Shown: positions 9,706 through 19,177 of the stretch, in pieces
How the letters are laid out: every line of letters begins with the position of its first letter
Numbering within the stretch: the first letter of the stretch is position 1
NCBI GenBank assembly: GCA_003988855.1
Contig: QYAI01000026.1
Location: 310,001 to 374,000, forward strand
Direction of reading: 5' to 3'
DNA: 64,000 nt
Origin: Arachnopeziza araneosa
Lineage: Eukaryota > Ascomycota > Leotiomycetes > Helotiales > Arachnopezizaceae
Made by a program: the position numbers and the translations under genes
Notes under the pieces: generated by a model
What the model was told of the DNA's origin: nothing
The model's input: the letters and a program-made list of their open reading frames with translations, nothing else
The model's database searches: none

Positions 9706-11078
9706 ATGGGATCCCAAAACATCTCCGAAGTCACCAATAGAGTACGATCTCCATCACTCTTCTCTCACCATGAAACTAACTTCTCTTCCAGCACGCGTTG
9801 ATAGCGTGCGTCACCGTCGCAACTTTCTTTATATTCCTCCGCACCTATGCTCGCGCCTACAAAATAAAGACTTTCCCCCTCGAACCTGAAGATGTCGCCA
9901 TGTACCTCGCCCTTGTATCATTTGGTACAATGTGCGGTCTCTACCTCTCTGCTATGCCCACCGTATATGCCGCTGAGGGTGTGATGAACGGTACCCACGC
10001 TCCCTGGGCAACCATGTTGCAGGACATGGTTTATGTGCTGAAGGAGTTTTTCGCTGTGCAGATCTTCTTCTGGCTAACTCTGTGGGCCGTCAAATGTAGT
10101 CTGATGTTTATGTTTCAGAGGTTGACGACAAGAGTTAAGTTGTATGTATGGATTTGGAGAGGTGTCATGGCCTTCACACTCTTGTCGTTTGTGGGGTGTA
10201 TCATCACTCACTTGTTGAGTTGCTCATCTTTCCATGCGTGGTTTACTCCGGGTAGGTTGAAACTCTTGGGTACTGAACACATGGCTAAATATAAAAAGGC
10301 GCATGCTCGACTGATCGAGACAGCGTTGAAAAAGCCATCAGTTTGTGGTTCGCCTTGGCAGTTGATCTGCTCACAGACCTTATGAGTATGTCACTCTTTC
10401 CCCAGACTGCGAATCCATTCTAATCATATCCAGTTATGGCTGTTCCTATCCACATTCTTTACAACCTTCAAATGTCCAGAGCGCAAAAGTACAGTCTAGG
10501 TGTCGTCTTCGGCGTAGGATGCATAACTATTGTGGTTGCTATTGTGCGTGTTGTATCACTTGACTCGAGCGTCGCTGGCGGTCAAGTCTCCGCATTCTGG
10601 TTGATACTTTGGGGTGGAATTGAAGGCTGTGCTGGTAAGTAATCTCCCAATGCTCTCTTTTTTCTCGAGATCTTCTGCACAATTTACTGACCGTCGTCTC
10701 CATTCGACAGCAATAATAACCGGCTGTCTTCCATCTTTCGCAGTCTTCATCCGAAGCAAAGTCATCACATCTCGCAATACAGGTACATACTATTCTTCAG
10801 GACTCAAGGCCGGCCAATCTATCCAGAGTTGGCGTTCAAGATCCAAAGCACGATGCGAAAGTGTGCAATTAAACGACGTCGAGGCAGGAAAGGTTCACTC
10901 TGCCGTGTCCACCCAAAAAGCAGCTGATACCGTAAGTATTAGTGGCAGCACGAAAAGTTTGGTCAAGGGCGGCATTGTGGTTACCCAGACTTGGGGCCAA
11001 AAGTGGCAAGCAAGTGACAGCTGCAGTAGTGTGAGTGAGGAAGTGGAAACCAAAAGGATTACGGCAGGAAAGGATTAA
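9706..11078 (+). CDS. PTH11/rhodopsin-type seven-helix integral membrane protein
   Basis: Five exons (9706-9741, 9792-10251, 10299-10385, 10434-10634, 10711-11078) with introns of 50, 47, 48 and 76 nt. The order of helices and signature pieces fits the fungal rhodopsin-domain integral membrane family that includes PTH11-like receptors: an N-terminal helix ending LRTYAR, an acidic turn, a helix with KEFFAVQIFFWLTLW, VKCSLMFMFQRL, a helix containing LLSCSSFHAWFTPG, SLWFALAVDLLTDLMIMAVPI, LGVVFGVGCITIVVAIVRVV, and ITGCLPSF near the last helix. A hydrophilic cytoplasmic tail of about 100 residues follows. No CFEM domain is present, which separates it from classical PTH11. Family members are putative receptors or of unknown function; the ligand is unknown. 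The first exon encodes only 12 residues; its ATG is the only suitable start in frame. Confidence 0.85.
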
Positions 11079-11635
11079 AACCTATTGTACGACCAAACGA
11101 AGGGATGAATTTTATTGTAGTTATTTAGCGAAAGAGTATAAGCTCTATTGAGTAGTGATGATAGAAGAACTAGAGAAAGATATCATATATAAGCACTATG
11201 GATCACAAGTACAGAGGCACATTCTATGGCCTGTGAATTACAAGCATGGTAGAAATTAGATGGCGATGGCTTGGCCACGGCTGTCTATTAGAGGGCTCTG
11301 CAAAAACTTTGTAACTCAAAACCATAGCACTTGATGATATTGTACATCTTTTAATGTAAGAAGATGGAAATGTCTACGTGTCTTTCACCGCGAAACGTGA
11401 CTTTGGCATTAAGTTCTAAAAGAGGAGATGTTACCGAAGCCAAGTGTTAGTCAGACCAAGACAGAACTATATCAGCAGCTCATTATCTCATCCACACGAC
11501 CAAGCCTAATCTTCAACAAGAGGCCACGCAACTAGCGCTTGACAAGGAAGTCTCTTAACAGCTGATAGAAAGAAGAGAATAGAAGGTTCCTTATGATGAT
11601 CTGACCTCTTTCGCCCAAGGACAGGGCTGATATCT
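11079..11635. other. Intergenic, AT-rich
   Basis: This lies between the 3' ends of the membrane-protein gene and the minus-strand hypothetical gene (convergent). I see no coding signal. Confidence 0.5.
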
Positions 11636-12154
11636 TCATGGCAGAGGCTCGGCCACTTGAAGCCTGAAGTCCTCAAGTGGAACCCAACCAGCAGAGATTT
11701 CTTTTACCACTACGTCATTGTCAGCATACACATGCCCAGCACACAAGAACGCAGTGTTGTCACAAAGGATACCAGATCTACTATAGGCCATCTCAACGCA
11801 ATACAATGTTAGAGGCGAGTCTCCTGAACAGAAGATAAGGAAGAGGAATAGACGTGAGCTAGAAGCTGAAATTCCCTAGGTAGCTACTGACCTGAGCTAG
11901 CAAATATTGCTATTCACGTGATGTTGAGTTACAGACACAATAAGTAGCCTCGACGTTTCCGCTTCAGGCCACCGCTGGGCATCAGGATCAGGAACACCCG
12001 TAGAATAGATGAATCGTCCAGTCTGATGCTCACCAGGCTCCCTCGTTGAGATCCCGTTCTGGTCTTTTTTCGCATCGGTTTTCCCGTCCCAGATTTCCCA
12101 CTTCAGGCGCTGCGTGTGGTGGTGATGCAGCCTGACATCAGCCCGGAAGCCTCC
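11636..12154 (-). CDS. Hypothetical multi-exon gene, unrecognised, model incomplete
   Basis: Two protein-like open stretches on the minus strand are in different frames and suggest exons. The upstream one (12154 to about 11910) starts right after a strong intron end (branch TACTAATC, then CCAAGACAG at 12155) and reads GGFRADVRLHHHHTQRLKW, EIWDGKTDAKKDQNG, GRFIYSTGVPDPDAQRWPE. The downstream one (about 11815 to the stop TGA at 11636-11638) reads SGILCDNTAFLCAGHVYADN, VVVKEISAGWVPLEDFRLQV. A pyrimidine tract ending TTCAG, and later AG sites, could be the junction between them, but no pair of splice sites gives a fully convincing join, and the first exon and start codon are not identified. I do not recognise the family. 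It may be a real small protein or a recently broken gene. It would be divergent from the DUF8035-like gene at 12560. Confidence 0.35.
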
Positions 12155-12559
12155 CTGTCTTGGCCGATTAGTAGCCCCTCAAAAGTTGGCAATGCCTGGT
12201 CGTTGCGGACCAAGCGGACCAGTGGGAATTGGGCTGTGAGTGGGTTTTCACGCAGACAGCTGAATCTTTTCGCGGCCTGTGATACGTGATACGCTCGAGC
12301 TGCAATTGCATCAATCACATTTGATGCTCTCCCTCATCGACTCAGAGCTCCGCAAGCCAGCCAGCCCAAACTCTCCCAACCCCTCCTCCACCACCAAAGT
12401 CGTCATCCTGCCGACACCAGCTTCTACCACACCACAGCCTCACCTACAAGAATCTTTCCTCCTTCGATCTGTTCACTTAACAAATCCATCTCTTCTCAAC
12501 GAGAGCCATCTAGTTTCACAGCACCGGAGTTTGCTCTCACGACCAGCGAAGCTGAAACC
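12155..12559. other. Upstream region between divergent genes
   Basis: About 400 bp holding the 5' end of the minus-strand hypothetical gene and the promoter and CT-rich leader of the gene starting at 12560. Open frames across it are shadows. Confidence 0.5.
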
Positions 12560-14443
12560 ATGTCGTCCCGTCGTGGAACGGTCTACGAGGAGCGTGATTT
12601 TTACGAAGACCGGAGAGGGCCAGCACCAGCACCAGCACCAGCACCTGTTCGGACACGAGAAAGAGACTTTGAAGAGATTGATATCTATTCCTCTAGACGT
12701 GAACGAGAGCCAGATCGGAGACCTGAGTTTTTACGGGATGACTACACGCGAGGGGATGCCGGCCAGGTGGTCCTGAGAGAGCGAGAGCGTGAGACGGAGA
12801 CATACTCAAGACCACTGGAGCGACGACCCCGATCTCCATCGCCGCCAGTGCGAATTCGTGAGAGAATCATCCAGAGAGAGCCGTCCCCTCCTCTAGTATC
12901 CGAGGCGATTAGAAGCAGAACCCGCATCGTTGAGCGGGAGCGACGATCACCTTCACCACCACCCGACAGACTACGCGCACGAGTCACTGAGACCAGAGAA
13001 AGAATCCGAGAACACACGCCGTCTCCAGCTCCGGTTCGCATTCGAGAGCGAATCATCGAACGAGAGCGAGAAAAGTCACCATCACCACCACCACCCATCG
13101 AGCGAATTCGTGTTCGAAATTTCGAGCGCGAAACTCGCCAGCCCACCCCCTCTCCGTCACCATCGCCTTCTCCACCACCACCGGCCATCCGCGCTCCTCC
13201 GATCCATCAAGAAATCATTACTCATCATCGCCATATTGATCACGGTAATTTTCTAGCCATTTTCCTCTAAATATCCACTAACCATCTCCAGGCTTTGAGC
13301 GTGCTCGAGTTCCTACCCCGCCCCCACCACCGCGCCGAAGCGAGCCCCGGACAAAGGAAACCGACATCGATATCTACACCTCGCGCAATAAAACAGAAGT
13401 AGATATCACCCGCAAGGAAAGCACGCGTGAACCTGCACCTCGAGAGCGAGAGCGCCGCAGAGAGGTTTACGATGATTCCTACATCTACGAGCAAGAGCGA
13501 GATCGATTGCGAGTATCGGATAAGGAAATCGAGATCCGCCGATCCGCGTCTGCTCGACCAGAGCGTCAAATCGAAAAACAGAGAGAGAGGGACTTCAGTC
13601 TCAGCATCCGTGATGATGATGAAGCAGATTACTATTCCCGCAAAGTTGACGAGAGGGCTTATATAGGTGAGGCCTATAATGGTGCTACGAAAGACTGGGC
13701 AATTGTCGATGTTCCACCTGGAACGGAGAGAGTTCAAATGGATGGAGTCGGAGGTGCAAGCCAAGAAATCACTTGGCAGAAGTATAACGGTGTTCGTCGA
13801 TCCAAGTTCATCCCCGAGCGAGAACGCGAGAAGATCGAAATCCGCGAGGATACCAGACGTGGAGAGACTATTGAGCGAGACCGGATCGAAATCCGCGATC
13901 GCGAAGAGCCACGTACGAGAGAAACCGGGCTAGAGATTGAGATTTCGCGAGGAAAAGATAGACGTCAGAGTGGTGTTTATGAACGATACGAGGAACGAAT
14001 CGAAGAAGTCAGTGATCGCAGAGTTGGCCTTCCGCGTGAGCGAAAACGTGATGGTGACCTATGGACCGAGATCACCAAGGATTTGGTCGTCAGGGAAGCG
14101 ATTGAGCAAATGGGATACGATTTTGAAGAGACCGAGTTCTTCTACTACATCATCCAGTATCTTCGATACGTAAGTTTTATCTGGCCTTTTGCTAAAACAT
14201 AATCTGACAACCAAACAGGAAGATGTCCTTGAACTCGTTGAACTCTCCGAGAATATTAAGCGCGAGCGCCAACGCCGAGTTCGCGAGCTTGAGCGTGAGC
14301 GTGAACGTCTTGAACGACGGGAGAGAGAGCGGGAGGAGTGGGAGCGCCGTGACCGTCGACGAGAGCGGGATAACTTCACTGATGAACGAATCCTTGAGCG
14401 AGAAGTGATCTACGATAGTGCCCCACCACGACGCCGTTGGTGA
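12560..14443 (+). CDS. Arg/Glu-rich DUF8035-like fungal protein
   Basis: Three exons (12560-13244, 13292-14169, 14219-14443; introns 47 and 49 nt, the first with an ACTAACC branch) give 595 aa. The N-terminal half is a highly charged, low-complexity array: repeated blocks RIRERIIEREREKSPSPPPP alternate with Pro-Ser runs, like the RS/RE linkers of nuclear proteins. A moderately conserved central part (KDWAIVDVPPGTERVQMDG, ITWQKYNGVRRSKFIPERE) and a conserved C-terminal module (DLWTEITKDLVVREAIEQMG, FEETEFFYYIIQYLRYED) match my memory of the Pezizomycotina-only DUF8035 family. The end is a long charged alpha-helix (RERERLERREREREEWERRD), probably coiled coil. Function is unknown; a nuclear RNA-associated role is only a guess from the RE/SP repeats. 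The start is the first ATG, preceded by a CT-rich leader. Confidence 0.82.
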
Positions 14444-15033
14444 ATACACAGAGATGACTTTGATGAATAAATGATGGCATATAGCATGGCGAGCGAAGCG
14501 ATCTGTTCCATGGTTTCTACTATTACTTCTTTGCAGGCTTGACGAGATACCGAAGCGACGTTCTTAAGGTGGCGGGTTTAAAGGGATTTCGACAGACATA
14601 TGGAGGCAGATCAAGGGCGTTCCTTTTTCGGGAGTAGAGATTGGATTTCTATTGTTGGTAATGATGACCATAGATACATAGCGGAATTTTATGAATCATG
14701 ACATTCTGATTCGGCTTGCTTTTAATTCCTAGGCAACAGTGCAGAGCCTTCACAAACGACAGTTAAGATTTTGGGGATGAGAGTACGGTAAGTGGAAACT
14801 TCTATTATCTTCTCGCCAATCAGACTAGGACTGTCCTATTTAACTTCAGCAGCGCTAAGCTCTCTCCAAACTTCTCGTTCTTGACGTATCGAAGCTCTTG
14901 AATATATCCATGACATCACCAAGTTTCGACCTTCGACAACACAAAATCGTAGTACCTAAATCCAACACCTCACAGAATCTTTACTTTTCTCAATCACTAA
15001 GCAAGCCTCAATTACTCTCATACTAATCTCAAA
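14444..15033. other. Intergenic (3' UTR and promoter)
   Basis: 3' UTR of the DUF8035-like gene followed by the promoter and leader of the NTF2-like gene. No gene seen. Confidence 0.6.
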
Positions 15034-15659
15034 ATGACGACCTCCAACCCCGCCTCTCACGAACCGCATCCCGACCCGGTAGCATTAACAGCAAACCCCA
15101 AATCGTCTCAAGAGGTTGATTATGAGCCACATCCAGACCATTCCATCTCCATACCAGCATCCCGGAAAGAAATCATAGACAGGATATGCGCTCTGTATTC
15201 CGGCAGCGCCAGCGAGTCCGACATGCAAGTGTATGCTGAGAAGGCCATCTACGACGACCCGTGGAGCTATTGTGACACCCGATACAAGATTGCCGGGCAG
15301 TGGTACGGTGCGTCCCGTCACGATCCCCGATCCCCCTCACACCATTCACATGCACAGGAATCCCCATGATCATGAGCACGTCCACGACGCTGGCCACCGA
15401 GGTCGTCGCGTCCACGGACGACTCCCTCGTCTTCAAACTGCAGCAGGAGTACACGCCCAAGCTGGTCGCGGTGGCTCAGAAGGTTAATAGCCTGGTCAGC
15501 CTGGGTCTGGAGAGAGATGGGCCCGGGGTGGAGAGGGTGGTCTATCACAAGGATATGTGGAATGAGAAGGATTATAGCCATGAGGGGTTGGGGAAGGTGT
15601 TTAAAACGCTCAATGGGGACTATCTGACCGGAATCACGAAACCACCGGAGAGCTTGTGA
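15034..15659 (+). CDS. NTF2-like (SnoaL-fold) conserved fungal protein
   Basis: Two exons (15034-15307, 15358-15659; intron 50 nt) give 191 aa. After a disordered N-terminus with a duplicated EPHPD motif, the protein has a helix (SRKEIIDRICALYSGSASES), then AIYDDPWSYCDTRYKIAGQW, a region VVASTDDSLVFKLQQEYTPK, and a strongly conserved end (VVYHKDMWNEKDYSHEGLGK, LNGDYLTGITKPPE). This order of a helix followed by a curved sheet with W/D-rich turns fits the NTF2/SnoaL alpha+beta cone fold. The family is widespread in ascomycetes and has no assigned reaction. There is no signal peptide, so it is probably cytosolic. The intron splits a Gly codon in the QWYG-IPMIMS join, which restores the conserved sequence. 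Confidence 0.8.
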
Positions 15660-16083
15660 GAAGTTATGCTGGGGTGTGGTGAGAGGTGGTGTAATTAGTA
15701 GTGTAATTGATGAGTTTCTTCACTCTTCTTAAGGTGGCTATTACCGTTAAAATTAGTCTACTGTGTGAAAATAAAATACTTAAATTACTGAAACAGAATC
15801 CGTACTAGGTACAGCTTTAGGGTATTGACTCTCTTTGTGTCCGGACACCGAGTCCAAACACCTGAGGGTAGTCTTTCTTTCAAAAACTTGAACAGAGGAG
15901 ACGAAGCGATTGTTCGAGCCCTTGCATCACAAGCTAAATCTCATCGGTTAATCACATGGATTTCACAATTGCATCGGGTCAGTTTGTTAAGATTTTAAAA
16001 GTACATTGTTCTAAGTAGGGAGAGAACGCCAGAGAGGAGACGATGAGGAAGAAGAAGGAACAATCAGTCGGGTCTCCAGGGCC
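15660..16083. other. Convergent 3' intergenic spacer
   Basis: AT-rich spacer between two genes that end towards each other; it probably holds both 3' UTRs. No gene seen. Confidence 0.6.
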
Positions 16084-16607
16084 TCAAGATGAAGATGCAA
16101 TGTCATGCTCACCTCCTTGCACCTCCTCCGCTGCCTCTGCTCCCTCACCCCTCCTCCCATGCCGGTAGACGTCGAACGTCACAAACTCATGGTTCGCCCT
16201 CCTCATGCGATGCTTCTCGGACGTGAAATGCGCCTCACAGGCCGCATTGCTCTGGAAGACCAGGGCGCAGCGGGTGCACTTCTTCACGTGCGGACTGTGC
16301 AGCTTGAGATGCCAGAGCAGCGTCGCGTTACGGTATGCGGTCAGGGCGGCCTGGTAGGCGTCCTGCTCTTGCTGGGTGGCTGTTTCTGGGGGTGCAATTG
16401 GAGGCACGGGTGGTGTCGAGGGGGGTGGCTCGAGGGGGGGGAGCGCTCTACCGGAGTGGATTCACTTGAATCTTGGTGGGGGGCTGTATTGGTCTTTCTC
16501 TCTTTCTTACCCGATACTTTCCCAAGCGCTGGCTTGGGAACCCGGCTACGGGCCTTCTTGGCGGATGGATCTGCGAACCTCCTACCTGATAGCTTGAAGG
16601 TTCCCAT
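16084..16607 (-). CDS. Small C2H2 zinc-finger protein with a frame break
   Basis: The minus strand starts with an ATG at 16607 and a basic N-terminus (MGTFKLSGRRFADPSAKKAR). It then goes through a Pro-rich linker into a second frame holding the only recognisable domain, one C-X2-C-X12-H-X5-H finger (CTRCALVFQSNAACEAHFTS, then EKH), and ends EGAEAAEEVQ... at a stop at 16084. The two frames meet at a run of eight C (minus strand) at about 16434-16441. Nine C would make one continuous frame of about 175 aa, so a one-base deletion or sequencing slip is one explanation. The other is a 65-nt intron starting GTAAGA after the KVSG codons and ending at a GAG acceptor just before the C run. The family is unknown; this finger type occurs in RNA-binding and nuclear proteins. 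Confidence 0.55.
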
Positions 16608-17156
16608 CTTGATTGATCAGGTAGATCGCTGTTTTGGGTAGGATGTAGTAGATGTTACTACTTTGATGTCTTGCCCGCACTTTACTAAGTCAGGATTTGT
16701 TTTCTGAGAGTGTAAATTACGGGTTACTTTTGTCGTCGACAGATGAGGAGAGTCAAAGTGAAATTTATCTTGTTCGGATCATACTTGTTCAACTGATTGA
16801 ACAGTGTGCTACTCCTGATGGTGATCGCAAAAAGGGGGGTTCTCGCTTATTGACTAGAACAATACAATGGGTTTGTTTGCCGCAAAAAAGAAACCCTATT
16901 GCGATAAAAAAAGCTCCGATAATTTCCCCAATGGCTAAACAGTATGAGACCATTGTTCCACAACTTGTTTGGACTGCCAAGTTTTCGTTGTTTGTATTGC
17001 ATTCGATATCTGAATTCGTGTCGAGAAATTTGCAGTCGATTGTTCTAAATCAACGCCTCGCAATCTCAACATTCCATTGTGAATAGAAAAGGCTGATCTT
17101 AACAGTTATGATTGTTTATTCCACGGCGTTCCGTTTCTTTCATCTGATAGAAAATA
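16608..17156. other. Intergenic, AT-rich
   Basis: A 129-codon plus frame (16697-17086) and a 63-codon minus frame with a hydrophobic stretch overlap here. Neither has family resemblance, so I do not call a gene. Confidence 0.45.
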
Positions 17157-17467
17157 TTAAATTGTTGTCCGACATTCTTCCTCGAAAAGTTGTCCAATCA
17201 TTGAATCGAAAAGATTCTCATGCCAGCGTCCCGTATCCAAAATCTGCATAGCGTAGTTAAAATGCTCCAGGTTCTCCAAAGCCTCTAGAATCTCCTCCTC
17301 GCAGTTGCTTTCTTGGCGCACGCCGTCTTAGGCTGTTTATCAAGAATGATTAGTTGGAACGCCTTGGACAGAGCTTTCCCATTGTACGAGTCGCGAGCAA
17401 CATTCTGTGTGTTTTTTAAATCGTGTAAGATAGCGAAGCGGTACATCAAGGTAGCAAGGAACAACAA
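17157..17467 (-). pseudogene. Short hypothetical gene relic with a one-base frameshift
   Basis: The minus strand reads as protein in two frames that meet near 17295-17310. Upstream: NVARDSYNGKALSKAFQLII, LDKQPKTACAKK. Downstream: NCEEEILEALENLEHFNYAM, QILDTGRWHENLFDSMIGQL, FEEECRTTI with a stop TAA at 17157-17159. A single missing or extra base at the AAGAAAGCAACTGCGAG stretch would join them. A possible intron end (CACACAG) lies just upstream of NVARDS. The sequence is acidic and helical, with no domain I recognise. It may be a C-terminal fragment of a decayed gene or a real gene with a sequence error. Confidence 0.4.
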
Positions 17468-18336
17468 TCAGATCGGGCAGCAATTAGATACGATCGGATT
17501 TTTCAGCTTAAAAGATGATGTATTCTCTCGTTAGGCGCCATTGATCACAACATGATTTCAGTTGCAAAGCTAAACAATTCCAGGCCACAACACTCGGTTT
17601 TAGAATGATTCGACAGTATGAGGCTCAAAATAGAAAGTAATGAATAAAAATTTGAAAGATATGTGAAACATAAAGCCATCTTCATTTCATTTTCGTTCGA
17701 ATCTAGAACCAATAACTTGACACCTATTAAGACTATGCCTCCTGTCTCAAATGGGTATTGAAACGATCCCAGAGCCTCTTATGGACAACCACAAACATAT
17801 TCCTGATTACCGTACATCTTCGGACATTGTCGTTTTAGAGAGTTCCCGTAGGCTTCTGAGGCTTAATTACTGGTAAAGTAAACAAGCCGAGTTAGACGCA
17901 GTAGAAAGTAGAAATGGAAAGTGCAATTTGGTTTAGGAAGGTGGAAGCCGAGAGGACTGACTGGAGATGCTTTAAAGCTGAAAAGAGGCCATAGAGCATT
18001 TCCAAACACGTTCAAGAACCTGCCGCCCGGCTTGCGCTTACAAGCCGTTCTCGGATTGAAGGAAGAGAGAAATTTCATCAAAGCAAACCGAGGACATCCG
18101 CGTGTACATTCCCAAACGGGGCACAGGTCGGGTCGGCGAGAAGTGAGGTTGATATCTCCGAAGTTCAGCACATCAGGTGTGCATGGCCTTCTTAATGCCC
18201 GGAAAGAGGAATGCTGCAGAAGGACGGCCCCGCCGACCGAAGCCTTGCCAGCCCTGTACGTTTCAACTGCGCGTTGACGTCCCGAACCAATGGGGCATCT
18301 TACGTAGCGCCTTCTTCCCCATATTTTCAGTTGGAG

Positions 18337-18383
18337 ATAGAGAGGGAGAGAGGGAGAGGGAGAGGGAGAGAGGGAGAGAGAGA
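18337..18383 (+). repeat. (GAGAGG)n purine tract
   Basis: A GGGAGA / GAGAGG microsatellite, the opposite-strand counterpart of the CT tract at 8339-8390. Confidence 0.8.
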
Positions 18384-19078
18384 ACGGATTATTGCGATGT
18401 CTCTTATCTACGGTGGTAAGCAGACTGGTTGAGCGGGTGCTGGAGTTCCTGAGCGGTCCTGATCCATCCTCCTCTGATTCACCCAGACCCTGCGAACCTT
18501 GTCTTGCAATCACCCCCAGAGACGCGAGAGGCGTTCGTCCTGAGCAACGACGCGATCCCTTGAGTGGAGCGCGATAAGGAGGGGATTGTTCGATAAACAC
18601 CGCTTTGCAATCATTCGCTACCGCCGGCGACCGGGCGGTCGAAACGAAGAGATAAGAATCAGATGGGTCAAGCGCGATTGGGTCCATCGAGATGGGAGGG
18701 GGGGACGGAATGTGTGCGCTGGGAGTTCGACGTCGATCAGAAAACGTCACAAACCGAAAAACATCCAAGAAAGAATAACGAGAAAGGTCAGGAGCCCGAG
18801 GCCAGCCAAAGCATTCAATGCATTGTCGACGGCCGATGCATCCAAGAGAGACATTCTTACCCGTGGTTCAGCAGGCTGCGTAGGATGCACACAACACTGG
18901 CTTCGTCCCAGGCTACACATACCCAATGAAGCCGCAACCTACCTCCTGTTGATAGCTGCCGTGCTAGCCTGCGTATGAGAGACGGCATCCTTGCGTCTTG
19001 ACGGCACCGCACCCACGATGCATGCTCGTCCGATAACCTTCCTTACTAGTTCGCCCCCTCGTCCAACCTCTGCGCCGT

Positions 19079-19087
19079 CATATAAGT
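19079..19087 (+). promoter_or_regulatory. TATA-like element of the permease gene
   Basis: CATATAAGT lies about 95 bp upstream of the permease ATG, a plausible core-promoter position. Confidence 0.4.
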
Positions 19088-19177
19088 AAAGCCCATCCAT
19101 CTGCTTCAATAAGCTCGCCTCGAGCCCAAGGTACGCCCAGACGACAAATCGAAGCGGCAATACCTATACGAGCCACC

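Larger units (their letters stand above)
17468..19177. other. Long promoter region of the permease gene
   Basis: 1.7 kb without a convincing gene. A 301-codon minus frame (17863-18768) crosses the purine-rich microsatellite but has no domain and biased composition, so I treat it as chance. A TATA-like element lies near the right end. Confidence 0.5.

Noticed and set aside
17863..18768. 301-codon open frame on the minus strand
   Set aside because: It crosses the purine microsatellite, is Ser/Pro/Arg-rich, shows no domain, and lies where the permease promoter should be. Probably a chance open frame.
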